From Pseudomonas sp. CFII64 (GTDB lineage: Bacteria > Pseudomonadota > Gammaproteobacteria > Pseudomonadales > Pseudomonadaceae): a DNA stretch of 64,000 nucleotides. Both the position numbers and the translations under genes were made by a program. The stretch covers positions 141,210 through 205,209 of the forward strand of contig NZ_ATLO01000046.1 in NCBI RefSeq assembly GCF_000416235.1, given 5' to 3'. The notes under the pieces are model-generated. The model had not been told where the DNA came from and did no database searches. It worked only from the letters and a program-made list of their open reading frames with translations. Positions 55,055-63,254 of the stretch are shown one piece after another. Each line of letters opens with the position of its first letter. The stretch's first letter is position 1.

Positions 55055-55074
55055 ATAAGCGGGAATCCGCTTAT
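55055..55074. promoter_or_regulatory. Palindrome, candidate enhancer site of the sigma-54 activator
   Basis: ATAAGCGG-GAAT-CCGCTTAT is a perfect 8-bp inverted repeat about 50 bp upstream of the -24 element. The position fits a binding site for the activator encoded at 55230-56555. Confidence 0.6.
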
Positions 55075-55125
55075 GGCGTGGATGGCAATGAGCGGAAAGT
55101 TGCCGATGAAGGCGCCGTTCACTCC

Positions 55126-55212
55126 GTGGGAGCGAGCTTGCTCGCGAAGGCTTCTTATCGGGCGCGGAAAAATGTGCGGATGTACTGGCCCCTGCGCGGG
55201 CAAGCCTTGCTA
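55126..55212. repeat. REP pair upstream of the response-regulator stop
   Basis: GTGGGAGCGAGCTTGCTCGC at 55126-55145 and the opposed GCGCGGGCAAGCCTTGCTACAG around 55194-55215. A standard Pseudomonas REP doublet, slightly degenerate in the second unit. Confidence 0.65.
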
Positions 55213-55229
55213 CAGATCCGGCGTTTCTC

Positions 55230-56555
55230 CTACACAAACATCTCGCGCAGTAAGCCGTGGCGCTGCATTTTCTCGTTCAACGTGCGGCGTGGCAGTTGCA
55301 GTTCGTGGAGCACCGCCTTGATGTCGCCTTTGTGTCGGCTGAGGGCGGCGCGCAGGCAGTGGGCTTCGAACGCTTCCTGCTGAGCTGCCAGCGATGGCCC
55401 TGCGTCCAGTGCGACCGGTTCCGGCGCGCTGAGGCCTAGTGTCTGGCGCTCAGCGGCGTTGGCTAATTCGCGCACGTTGCCGGGCCAGTCATGGGTCAGC
55501 AACTGGCTCAACTGCGCAGCGCTGAGTTCCGGCGCCTTGCGGCCCAGGCGTTGTGCAGCCGCCTGCGCAAAGTGGTTAAACAGCTGCGGAATATCTTCGC
55601 GACGCTCGCGTAAGGGCGGCAGGCGCAGTTCAGCGACATTCAGCCTGTAGGCCAGATCCTCGCGAAAACGTCCGGCGCGGGCTTCTTCGAGCAAATCGGG
55701 CTTGGTCGCCGCGATGATCCGCAGGTCCACGTTGATCGGCTTGTTGGAGCCCAGGCGCTCCAGCTGTTTGTCCTGCAAGACGCGCAGCAACTTGACCTGT
55801 TGCGCCAGCGGCATGCTTTCGATTTCATCGAGAAACAAGGTGCCGCCATCGGCGTATTCCAGCTTGCCGATGCGCTTGCCCTGGGCGCCGGTAAACGCTC
55901 CGGGTTCATGGCCGAACAATTCGGCTTCGAACAGCTGTTCGGGGATCGCCGCGCAATTAAGGGCGACGAAGGGCTTGTTGGCGCGCGGACCAAAATCATG
56001 CAGGCAGCGCGCAACCAACTCTTTGCCGCTGCCCGTTTCACCCCGGATGATCACGTTGACCGGCAGTTGCGACAGATCCAGCACCTGGCGGCGCAAGGTC
56101 TGCAAACCGGGCGAAACACCGAGCAGCGTCGCGTCCAGTTGCGAGCGCGCATCGGCCTGTTCGTGCAGGCGACGGTTTTCCAGGACCAACTGGCGCTTTT
56201 CCAGTGCCCGACGCAGATTGCTCAGCAGGGTTTCCGGGCTGAAGGGTTTCTCCAGAAAGTCATAGGCTCCGTCGCGCATGGCATCCACAGCCATTGGCAC
56301 ATCGCCATGCCCAGTCAGCAGGATAACCGGCAGGTCGGCGTCCAGCGCCTGCAACCTGGCCAGCAACGCCAGGCCACCCATGCCCGGCATCCGCACGTCG
56401 CTGAGGATGACTCCCGGAAAATGTTCCGGCAGGTTCGCCAGACAATCTTCGGCGCGACTATGAACCTGTACCTGGAATCCGGACAGCGTCAGCCATTGCT
56501 CCACGGCCTCACGAATCGGCGCTTCGTCGTCGACGACAATGACGGAATTCAGCAT
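55230..56555 (-). CDS. Sigma-54-dependent response regulator (DctD/MifR type)
   Basis: A 441-residue NtrC-class activator. The receiver domain (1-120) has phosphoacceptor Asp53 in LSDVRMPG and Lys104. The AAA+ domain has Walker A GETGSGKE (173-180) and the sigma-54 contact loop GAFTGA (220-225). The C-terminal helix-turn-helix is near 405-435 (GDIKAVLHELQLPRRTL). It overlaps the sensor by 7 nt. It probably activates the kgtP promoter 230 nt away. Confidence 0.93.
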   Translation of the reverse strand: MLNSVIVVDDEAPIREAVEQWLTLSGFQVQVHSRAEDCLANLPEHFPGVILSDVRMPGMGGLALLARLQALDADLPVILLTGHGDVPMAVDAMRDGAYDFLEKPFSPETLLSNLRRALEKRQLVLENRRLHEQADARSQLDATLLGVSPGLQTLRRQVLDLSQLPVNVIIRGETGSGKELVARCLHDFGPRANKPFVALNCAAIPEQLFEAELFGHEPGAFTGAQGKRIGKLEYADGGTLFLDEIESMPLAQQVKLLRVLQDKQLERLGSNKPINVDLRIIAATKPDLLEEARAGRFREDLAYRLNVAELRLPPLRERREDIPQLFNHFAQAAAQRLGRKAPELSAAQLSQLLTHDWPGNVRELANAAERQTLGLSAPEPVALDAGPSLAAQQEAFEAHCLRAALSRHKGDIKAVLHELQLPRRTLNEKMQRHGLLREMFV

Positions 56556-58318
56556 GAGGGTTCAACCTCCAGGAAGTCGTTGGGCAGGCTGAACGAGAAA
56601 CGTACGCCATGGCCATGATTTTGCGCTGCAAGCCGTCCGCCCAGTTCATGCACGATGGCGAAGGACACCGCCAGGCCCAGTCCAAGGCCGTCGCCGACCG
56701 GTTTGGTGGTAAAGAACGGGTCGAACAGACTGACCATATGTTCAGCGGCGATGCCGCCGCCGCTGTCGATAACGCTCAGGCACCAGCGATTTTCCTCGGC
56801 GCTGATCACGATTTCCAGACGTTTGAGCGGTTTGTCGCTCATGGCATCCAGGGCATTGCGCAGCAGGTTGATCAGCACCTGTTCCAGGCGAATGGCATCG
56901 CCGCGAACCCATGCGGGCCGGGTCAGGTGCAGCACGCACTGGATGTATTCATCCCGAATGCGCGAATCCAGCAGCAGCAACGCTTGATCGACCACTGCCG
57001 CCAGATCCAGTCGCTCGCGCAGGCCTCCGGGGCTTTTGCGGGCGAAGGTTTTCAAGTGCCCGGTGAGCGCGGCCATGCGCGTCAGTTGCTGGTCCAGCGG
57101 GCCCAGCGCCTTATAAGCATCATCTATGCGCCCATGATCAAGCAGCAGGCGCAAGGTGGCCAGTTGCATGCGCTGGGCCGTCAGCGGTTGATTGATCTCA
57201 TGGGCCAGCGCTGCGGACATTTGCCCCAACGCGGCGAGTTTGGTCGATTGCACCAGGCCTTCCTGAGCCGTGCGCAGTTCCACAGTGCGCTCCAGAACCA
57301 GACGCTCCAGCTCGTCGCGGCTGCGTTCGCGCATGCGCGCCAGGCGCCAGCGCTGATACAGAAACAGCCCAAGGAACACCAGCGTCAGCCAGGCACCGGC
57401 GGCAGCAATGCCTGCGTTGCGGATGTCTTCGCTGGCCATCTGCGGCTTGCGCAGCAGATGCAGGGTCCAGTCTTCGGCAGGCAACGGCATTGATTGCCAG
57501 AGGTAATCCGCCGTTTCGTCAGGGCCATCAACCCGGGTCAAATGACTGTTTTCGCCAAATTCGCGCAGTTCGCGGCGGCGCAATGGCGAAAGCGGTTGCC
57601 GGTCGTACTGCCGGGTGCTGAGCAATTGCGCGCGGTCTTCAACCGAAATCGGCTGCAACTCGCGATAACGCCAGCCAGGCTGGTTGGCGATGAACACGAT
57701 GCCCTTGGCGTCGCTGATCAACAACAGGTCGTCGCCCTGCGCCCATTGATGTTCAAGGTCGGGAAACTCCAGCTTGACCACCATGGCACCAAGAAACCCG
57801 CCTTTGTCGTCCACCACCGCATTGGACAAAAAATAACCAGGAATGCCGCTGGTCACGCCGACCGCGTAAAAGCGGCCAATGCCCTTGGCTTTGGTTTGCT
57901 GAAAGTAAGGACGAAAGCCGTAGTTATGGCCGACGTAACTGCTGGGCAGACGCCAGTTGCTGGCGCCGACGGCCAGGCCATGGCGATCCAGCAGCTCAAG
58001 GGTCGAGGATTGCGCCGCGCCGTTGATACGCTCCAGCTTGCGATTCAGCGCATCCTGGGACTGCGCCGTGATCGGACCGTTGAGTGCCGCGCGTATTTCC
58101 GGGTCCAGCGCCAGCACCGCAGGCAGCGCCCGATAGCGTTCAATCAAGGTGTGCAGCGTGTTGGCGTAAAGGGACAGCTGAACACCGGCCCTTGCGGCAT
58201 CGTCCGACAGCGCATGGCGCTGAGCCTGACGCATTGCCAAACCCGCCGACACGGCTGCGCCCGCGAGAATCAGCAGTGCATAAAGGACGATGCGTAAGGT
58301 GCGGGCGGTGAATGGCAT
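56549..58318 (-). CDS. DctB-type sensor histidine kinase
   Basis: A 589-residue inner-membrane kinase. Helices lie at about 8-28 and 302-321, with a large periplasmic double-Cache domain between (about 40-290). The phosphoacceptor is His373 in SAALAHEINQPLT; the ATPase domain (about 480-580) has the N, G1 and G2 boxes. It forms a two-component pair with the overlapping regulator. The ligand is probably a C4/C5 dicarboxylate (inference from the linked permease). Confidence 0.92.
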   Translation of the reverse strand: MPFTARTLRIVLYALLILAGAAVSAGLAMRQAQRHALSDDAARAGVQLSLYANTLHTLIERYRALPAVLALDPEIRAALNGPITAQSQDALNRKLERINGAAQSSTLELLDRHGLAVGASNWRLPSSYVGHNYGFRPYFQQTKAKGIGRFYAVGVTSGIPGYFLSNAVVDDKGGFLGAMVVKLEFPDLEHQWAQGDDLLLISDAKGIVFIANQPGWRYRELQPISVEDRAQLLSTRQYDRQPLSPLRRRELREFGENSHLTRVDGPDETADYLWQSMPLPAEDWTLHLLRKPQMASEDIRNAGIAAAGAWLTLVFLGLFLYQRWRLARMRERSRDELERLVLERTVELRTAQEGLVQSTKLAALGQMSAALAHEINQPLTAQRMQLATLRLLLDHGRIDDAYKALGPLDQQLTRMAALTGHLKTFARKSPGGLRERLDLAAVVDQALLLLDSRIRDEYIQCVLHLTRPAWVRGDAIRLEQVLINLLRNALDAMSDKPLKRLEIVISAEENRWCLSVIDSGGGIAAEHMVSLFDPFFTTKPVGDGLGLGLAVSFAIVHELGGRLAAQNHGHGVRFSFSLPNDFLEVEPSC

Positions 58319-58360
58319 AGGAGGCTTGCCTGATTTAGGGCGGGTTGCAGCGCGTTACTC

Positions 58361-58413
58361 CGTAGGACCGGCTTTAGCCGGGAGGGCGTTCTCCCGGCTG
58401 AAGCCGGTCCTAC
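58361..58413. repeat. Near-perfect REP palindrome
   Basis: CGTAGGACCGGCTTTAGCCGGGAG (from 58361) and CTCCCGGCTGAAGCCGGTCCTACG (to 58413) pair with a single mismatch across 24 bp. Sits downstream of bglX and upstream of the sensor gene, and may also serve as a terminator for bglX. Confidence 0.8.
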
Positions 58414-58437
58414 GGACCCTGCGTTGCAGGTGCGGCT

Positions 58438-60747
58438 TTACAACAAATTGAAATTCGCCTGCTTCACCGCTTCTGAATCTAGGCCGATCATGACCTTGAA
58501 TTCACCGGCTTCGGCTGCGTATTTCAGGCTCGGATCATAGAACTTCAGATCGTCTTCGCTGAGGGTGAAGCTCACGACTTTTTCTTCACCGGGCTGCAGC
58601 ATGACTTTCTCGAAGTTCTTCAGCTCCTTGACCGGACGACTGATGGACGCGGCAACGTCGTGCAGATACAGCTGAACCACGGTTGCGCCGGCAACCTTGC
58701 CGGTGTTCTTGACGGTCACGCTGGCGGTCAACTTGCCTTTGCGGGGCATGTCTTTAGCCGACAGGATGATGTCCGAAACATCGAATTGGGTGTAGCTCAA
58801 GCCGTAACCGAACGGGAACAGCGGGCCGTTGGTTTCTTCGAAGTAATGGGACGTGTAGTTGCCGACCTTGTCCGGGGAATACGGGCGACCGGTGTTCAGG
58901 TGCGCGTAATAAGTAGGAAGCTGGCCGATCGAGCGTGGGAACGACATTGCCAGCTTGCCGGACGGGTTGTAGTCGCCGAACAGCACGTCTGCCACGGCGT
59001 TGCCGCCTTCGGTGCCGGGGAACCAGGTCTCCAGCATCGCGTCGGCCTGGGCCAGTTCGTCGACCAGCACCAGCGGGCGGCCGTTCATCAATACCAGGAC
59101 CAGTGGTTTACCGGTTGCCTTCAGCGCCTTGATCAGGTCGCGCTGCTTGCCGGGAATGTTCAGGCTGCTGCGGCTGGCCGCTTCATGCGACATGCCACGG
59201 GACTCGCCCACCACGGCAACAATCACATCAGCCTGCTCGGCGGCCTTGACCGCTTCGTCGATCATTTCCTGGGCCGGACGTGGATCAACGTCGACTTCGT
59301 GCTCGATGAAGTTCAGGTATTCATTGATATGGTCATTGTCGCTGACGTTGGCGCCACGTGCGTAGACCAGTTTGGCCTTGTCGCCGACGGCATTGGCCAG
59401 ACCGTCATACACGGTGACCGACTGATTTGGCCGACCGGCGGCAGACCAGCTGCCGAGCATGTCCAGCTGACTCTTGGCCAGGCTGCCGATCACAGCGATG
59501 GTGCCCTGTTTTTTCAGCGGCAGGGTTTCGTTCTGGTTTTTCAGCAGTACCAGGGTCTTGCGCGCCACATCCCGTGCTTCGCTGCGATGCAGGCGGTCGT
59601 CGGAATAGGTGTCGGCCGGGTCTTGCGCTGCTTTGCCGATGCGCAGGTACGGGTCAGCGAACAAGCCCATGTCGTACTTGGCGCCAAGCACTTCACGTAC
59701 GGCGTTGTCGATTTCCTTGACGGAAACTTCGCCATCTTTGACCAGACCTGGCAGCTCTTCACCGTAGGCCTTGTCGTTCATGCTCAAGTCGACGCCAGCC
59801 TTGATGGCCAGCTTGGCGGCCTGGCGGAAGTCTTTCGCCACGCCATGGTCGATCAGTTCCTTGATCGCGCCGTGATCGCTGATGGTCACGCCCTTGAAGC
59901 CCCAATCCTTGCGCAACAGGTCTTGCAGCAACCAAGTGTTGGAGGTTGCGGGCACGCCGTTGATCGAGTTGAGGGCGATCATCACGCCGCCCGCGCCTGC
60001 ATTAACTGCCGCGCGGTAAGGCGGTAGGTAATCCTGGTACATACGCGTAGGACTCATGTCCACGGTGTTGTAATCCCGGCCACCTTCAACTGCGCCGTAC
60101 AAGGCGAAGTGCTTGACGCTGGCCATGATGTTGTCCGAGGCGGCGGTGCTTTTGCCCTGGAAGGCCTTGACCATCACGTCGGAGATGCGCGACACCAGAT
60201 AGGTGTCTTCACCGAAACCTTCGGAAGACCGGCCCCAGCGTGGATCGCGGGAAATATCCACCATTGGCGCGAAGGTCATGTCCAGGCTGTCGGTACTGGC
60301 CTCGATGGCTGAAATGCGACCGCTCAAGGCGATGGCGTCCATGTCCCAGCTGGCGGCAAGGCCCAGGCTGATCGGGAAAATCGTGCGATGGCCGTGGACC
60401 ACGTCGTAGGCGAAGAACATCGGAATCTTCAGACGACTCTTGGCGACAGCAGCTTCCTGCAGCGGGCGGTTTTCCGAGCGTGTGATGGAATTGAACGTGC
60501 CGCCAATCCGGCCTGCGGCGATCTCCTTGAGAATCATCGGCTGTGGCATTTCCGAACTGATGCTGATCAGCCGCAATTGGCCGATTTTTTCATCAAGCGT
60601 CATTTGCTTGAGCAGATTGGAAATGAACGCGTTTTTCGCCTGCAACGTGGCCTGATTAGTGGCGACCGGGGCACTGACATTGCTTGCAGCCAACACTGGC
60701 TGGCTGGCCAGACTGACCAGAAGACCGAGTAAACACAGCTTATTCAT
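58438..60747 (-). CDS. bglX: Periplasmic beta-glucosidase BglX, GH3 family
   Basis: A 769-residue periplasmic glycosidase. Signal peptide 1-20 ends QPVLA. The GH3 N-domain contains FFAYDVVHGHRTIFP and the nucleophile Asp in VTISDHGAIKEL. The second domain carries GESRGMSHEAASRSSL, and a fibronectin-III-like C-domain ends the chain. Length matches E. coli BglX. It hydrolyses beta-linked gluco-oligosaccharides. A single gene with its own promoter. Confidence 0.95.
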   Translation of the reverse strand: MNKLCLLGLLVSLASQPVLAASNVSAPVATNQATLQAKNAFISNLLKQMTLDEKIGQLRLISISSEMPQPMILKEIAAGRIGGTFNSITRSENRPLQEAAVAKSRLKIPMFFAYDVVHGHRTIFPISLGLAASWDMDAIALSGRISAIEASTDSLDMTFAPMVDISRDPRWGRSSEGFGEDTYLVSRISDVMVKAFQGKSTAASDNIMASVKHFALYGAVEGGRDYNTVDMSPTRMYQDYLPPYRAAVNAGAGGVMIALNSINGVPATSNTWLLQDLLRKDWGFKGVTISDHGAIKELIDHGVAKDFRQAAKLAIKAGVDLSMNDKAYGEELPGLVKDGEVSVKEIDNAVREVLGAKYDMGLFADPYLRIGKAAQDPADTYSDDRLHRSEARDVARKTLVLLKNQNETLPLKKQGTIAVIGSLAKSQLDMLGSWSAAGRPNQSVTVYDGLANAVGDKAKLVYARGANVSDNDHINEYLNFIEHEVDVDPRPAQEMIDEAVKAAEQADVIVAVVGESRGMSHEAASRSSLNIPGKQRDLIKALKATGKPLVLVLMNGRPLVLVDELAQADAMLETWFPGTEGGNAVADVLFGDYNPSGKLAMSFPRSIGQLPTYYAHLNTGRPYSPDKVGNYTSHYFEETNGPLFPFGYGLSYTQFDVSDIILSAKDMPRKGKLTASVTVKNTGKVAGATVVQLYLHDVAASISRPVKELKNFEKVMLQPGEEKVVSFTLSEDDLKFYDPSLKYAAEAGEFKVMIGLDSEAVKQANFNLL

Positions 60748-61006
60748 GAATGATTTCTCAAGGCTTTTGCCTGCAACTTACGTTTAATCTCAGGCAGCCA
60801 TATTTTGGGTTTTAGACCTTTGGCGCTTAATTGTCGGTCAGGGCGATGGGCTGCCGCTGAACTCTTTGTCATTACCGGCATCTTTGTAGCGCAGACACTT
60901 TTTATCCGATGATCCGGCGTTGGCGACGGATTATGCCGGGGAACTTCTGTTTTGGCTAAAATCACTTGAGCCATACGGAATAAATAGCCATTACAGGAGT
61001 TACACA

Positions 61007-61633
61007 ATGATTCACATACAGCGTTGCCAGTCCCACAACGGACGTCGCTATACCTGGGCAACCGGCGTTCTACTGCTGCTCAGCACGTTGTTGAGCGGCT
61101 GCGGCATCAATAACATTCCCACCTACGACGAACAGGTGAAAGCGGCCTGGGCTCAGGTGCAGAACCAGTATCAGCGTCGCGCCGATCTGATCCCCAACCT
61201 GGTTGAAACCGTCAAAGGCTATGCCAGGCACGAGCAAGACACGCTGACGGCGGTCATTGAGGCCCGGGCCAAGGCGACGTCGATTCAGGTCGATGCCAAT
61301 ACCTTGAACGATCCGGCCAAACTCAAGCAGTTCCAGGACGCCCAAGGCCAACTGAGTGGCGCATTGAGCCGCTTGATGGTGGTTTCCGAGCGTTATCCGG
61401 ACCTCAAGGCCAACCAGAACTTCCTGTCTTTGCAGTCGCAACTGGAAGGTACAGAGAACCGCATCGCCGTTGCGCGTCGTGACTTCATTGCCTCGGTTGA
61501 ACGCTATAACACCGAGATTCGCACCTTTCCCGGTCGTCTCTGGCACACCGTGATGTACAGCGACTTGCCGATTCGCCCGAACTTCGAAGCGACAACCCCA
61601 GGTTCCGAAAAAGCCCCGGAAGTGAAGTTCTGA
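61007..61633 (+). CDS. LemA-family lipoprotein
   Basis: A 208-residue LemA-fold protein. The signal ends LLLSTLLSGC, so it is probably lipidated. The mature part is a long helical bundle with the motif YDEQVKAAWAQVQNQYQRRADLIPNLVETVKG. CAGGAG is 6 nt before the ATG at 61007. It is first in an operon with two TPM-domain proteins, the usual partner group. Role in envelope stress is suspected, not known. Confidence 0.93.
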   Translation: MIHIQRCQSHNGRRYTWATGVLLLLSTLLSGCGINNIPTYDEQVKAAWAQVQNQYQRRADLIPNLVETVKGYARHEQDTLTAVIEARAKATSIQVDANTLNDPAKLKQFQDAQGQLSGALSRLMVVSERYPDLKANQNFLSLQSQLEGTENRIAVARRDFIASVERYNTEIRTFPGRLWHTVMYSDLPIRPNFEATTPGSEKAPEVKF

Positions 61634-62391
61634 TGAAGGCCTTGCGGCTCGCGCTGCCGGTCCTTGTGCTGTGGGCCTGCGCCTTGTCGGCGCAGGCCGC
61701 ACTGGTCTTTCCGCCGCTGACCGGACGCGTGGTCGATAACGCGCAGTTGCTCGACGCGCAGAGTTCTGCGCAGTTGACGCAGATGCTTGAGGCTCACGAA
61801 CAGGCGTCCGGCGAGCAAGTGGTGGTGGTCACGCTGCCGGACCTGCAAGGCACCAGCATCGAGGATTTCGGCTATCAACTGGGCCGCGCGTGGGGGATTG
61901 GCGAAAAGGGCAAGGACAGCGGCGCGCTGCTGATCGTCGCCCGTGATGATCGCAAGGTGCGCATCGAAGTGGGCTACGGCCTCGAAGAGCGGCTGACCGA
62001 TGCGCAATCGTCGGTGATCATCAATCAGATCATCACGCCCGCATTCAAAACCGGCAACTTCGCTGGCGGCATCACTCAGGGCGCGCAGGCGATCATCCAG
62101 GTGCTGGGCGGCAATCCACTGGCGCAACCGCAAGCGGCGGGTGGCGCTGAGCAGCAGGGGACCGGTTTCGACAATGTTCCGGTGCTGATTATCGTGGTGG
62201 TTTTCCTGATCCTGATTTTCCTGAGATCCGGACGCGGCGGCGGTGGTCGCGGCGGCCGAGGCGGCTTTATTACTGCCGGTGGGTTGGGTGGGCTGGGCGG
62301 CCTTGGTTCCGGTGGCTCGGGTGGCGGTGGCGGTGGATTCAGTGGCGGCGGTGGCAGCTTCGGCGGCGGCGGTGCTTCGGGCAGTTGGTAA
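61633..62391 (+). CDS. TPM-domain protein (YgcG/Psb32-like), first copy
   Basis: A 252-residue protein with a signal peptide (1-23), a TPM phosphatase-like domain (about 24-160), one transmembrane helix near 188-204 (VLIIVVVFLILIF) and a Gly-rich tail ending ASGSW. The domain holds the acidic motif DSGALLIVARDDRK. Its first codon overlaps the lemA stop by 1 nt. Confidence 0.92.
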   Translation: MKALRLALPVLVLWACALSAQAALVFPPLTGRVVDNAQLLDAQSSAQLTQMLEAHEQASGEQVVVVTLPDLQGTSIEDFGYQLGRAWGIGEKGKDSGALLIVARDDRKVRIEVGYGLEERLTDAQSSVIINQIITPAFKTGNFAGGITQGAQAIIQVLGGNPLAQPQAAGGAEQQGTGFDNVPVLIIVVVFLILIFLRSGRGGGGRGGRGGFITAGGLGGLGGLGSGGSGGGGGGFSGGGGSFGGGGASGSW

Positions 62392-62402
62392 TCGACGGAT
62401 CA

Positions 62403-63035
62403 ATGAGTGACGCAACCATGGCTTTACTGAATCAAGACCAACAGCGCCAGGTCGGCGAGGCAATCGCGCGCGTCGAACGGCGCACCGATGCCGAACTGGT
62501 GACAGTGCTGGCACGCCAGGCCGACGATTACACCTATGTCCCGCTGATCTGGTCCGGGCTGGTGGCTTTGCTGGTGCCCGGCCTGCTCAATTACTTTTCC
62601 GGCTGGTTGAGCGCCAATGAACTGTTATTGACACAAATCGCGACCTTTATCGTCGTCGCGCTCATCTGCCGCTTCAGCCCTCTGACCATGTATCTGGTTC
62701 CCGCCTCGGTTCGCCATTGGCGCGCGGGCAACCTTGCGCGTCGGCAGTTCCTGGAGCAAAACCTGCATCACACGGCAAAAGGTACTGGCATCCTGATCTT
62801 CGTCTGCGAAGCCGAGCGCTACGTGGAAATCCTCGTTGATCACGGCATTTCCAGCCGTTTGCATGACGACACCTGGCAAGCGCTGATCGACGTCTTCACC
62901 CAACACGTGCGCAACGGTCAGACCTTGCAGGGCTTTCTCGAATGCATTGAAGGCTGCGGGGAAGTGCTGGCCGATCATGTTCCGGTGACCCAGGCCAGGA
63001 ATGAATTGCCGAATCGGTTGGTGGTGTTGGACTGA
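62403..63035 (+). CDS. TPM-domain membrane protein, second copy
   Basis: A 210-residue protein whose TPM-like halves (about 8-45 and 110-205) bracket two hydrophobic helices (VPLIWSGLVALLVPGLL and LLTQIATFIVVALICRF). The ATG at 62403 has a weak GGA. It lacks a signal peptide and the Gly-rich tail of its neighbour. The two TPM proteins and LemA form one transcription unit. Confidence 0.85.
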   Translation: MSDATMALLNQDQQRQVGEAIARVERRTDAELVTVLARQADDYTYVPLIWSGLVALLVPGLLNYFSGWLSANELLLTQIATFIVVALICRFSPLTMYLVPASVRHWRAGNLARRQFLEQNLHHTAKGTGILIFVCEAERYVEILVDHGISSRLHDDTWQALIDVFTQHVRNGQTLQGFLECIEGCGEVLADHVPVTQARNELPNRLVVLD

Positions 63036-63170
63036 TTGACGCGATTTTCCCTTTGGAGCCCGTCCTGACGGAGAAGTGTCTACATAGCTGCAATTAACGT
63101 AAAAAAAATCAGAAATATCCCACAGCTTCAGCGGTCCCTCGCTGACTGACTCTTTAGCCATCAAGATGCA

Positions 63171-63254
63171 AAGTCCTGTGCTTTTACAGTCAGGACTTGA
63201 CCATGCCTCCCGCATTTCGCTGCCCGTACTTCGTGACAGGACAGGAGTCCTGAC
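63171..63254 (+). promoter_or_regulatory. Structured leader with a 16-codon open frame
   Basis: AAGTCCTG (63171-63178) pairs with CAGGACTT (63191-63198); alternatively GTCAGGAC (63189-63196) pairs with GTCCTGAC (63247-63254), right before the next start. A short open frame from ATG 63203 to TGA 63253 lies between. Its AGGA site is inside the first hairpin. Confidence 0.45.

Noticed and set aside
54962..55383. Short frames between kgtP and the response regulator
   Set aside because: They lie over the REP pair and sigma-54 promoter, with no start signals.
58660..60027. A 455-codon plus-strand frame inside bglX
   Set aside because: Shadow of bglX; no ribosome binding site and unlike any family.
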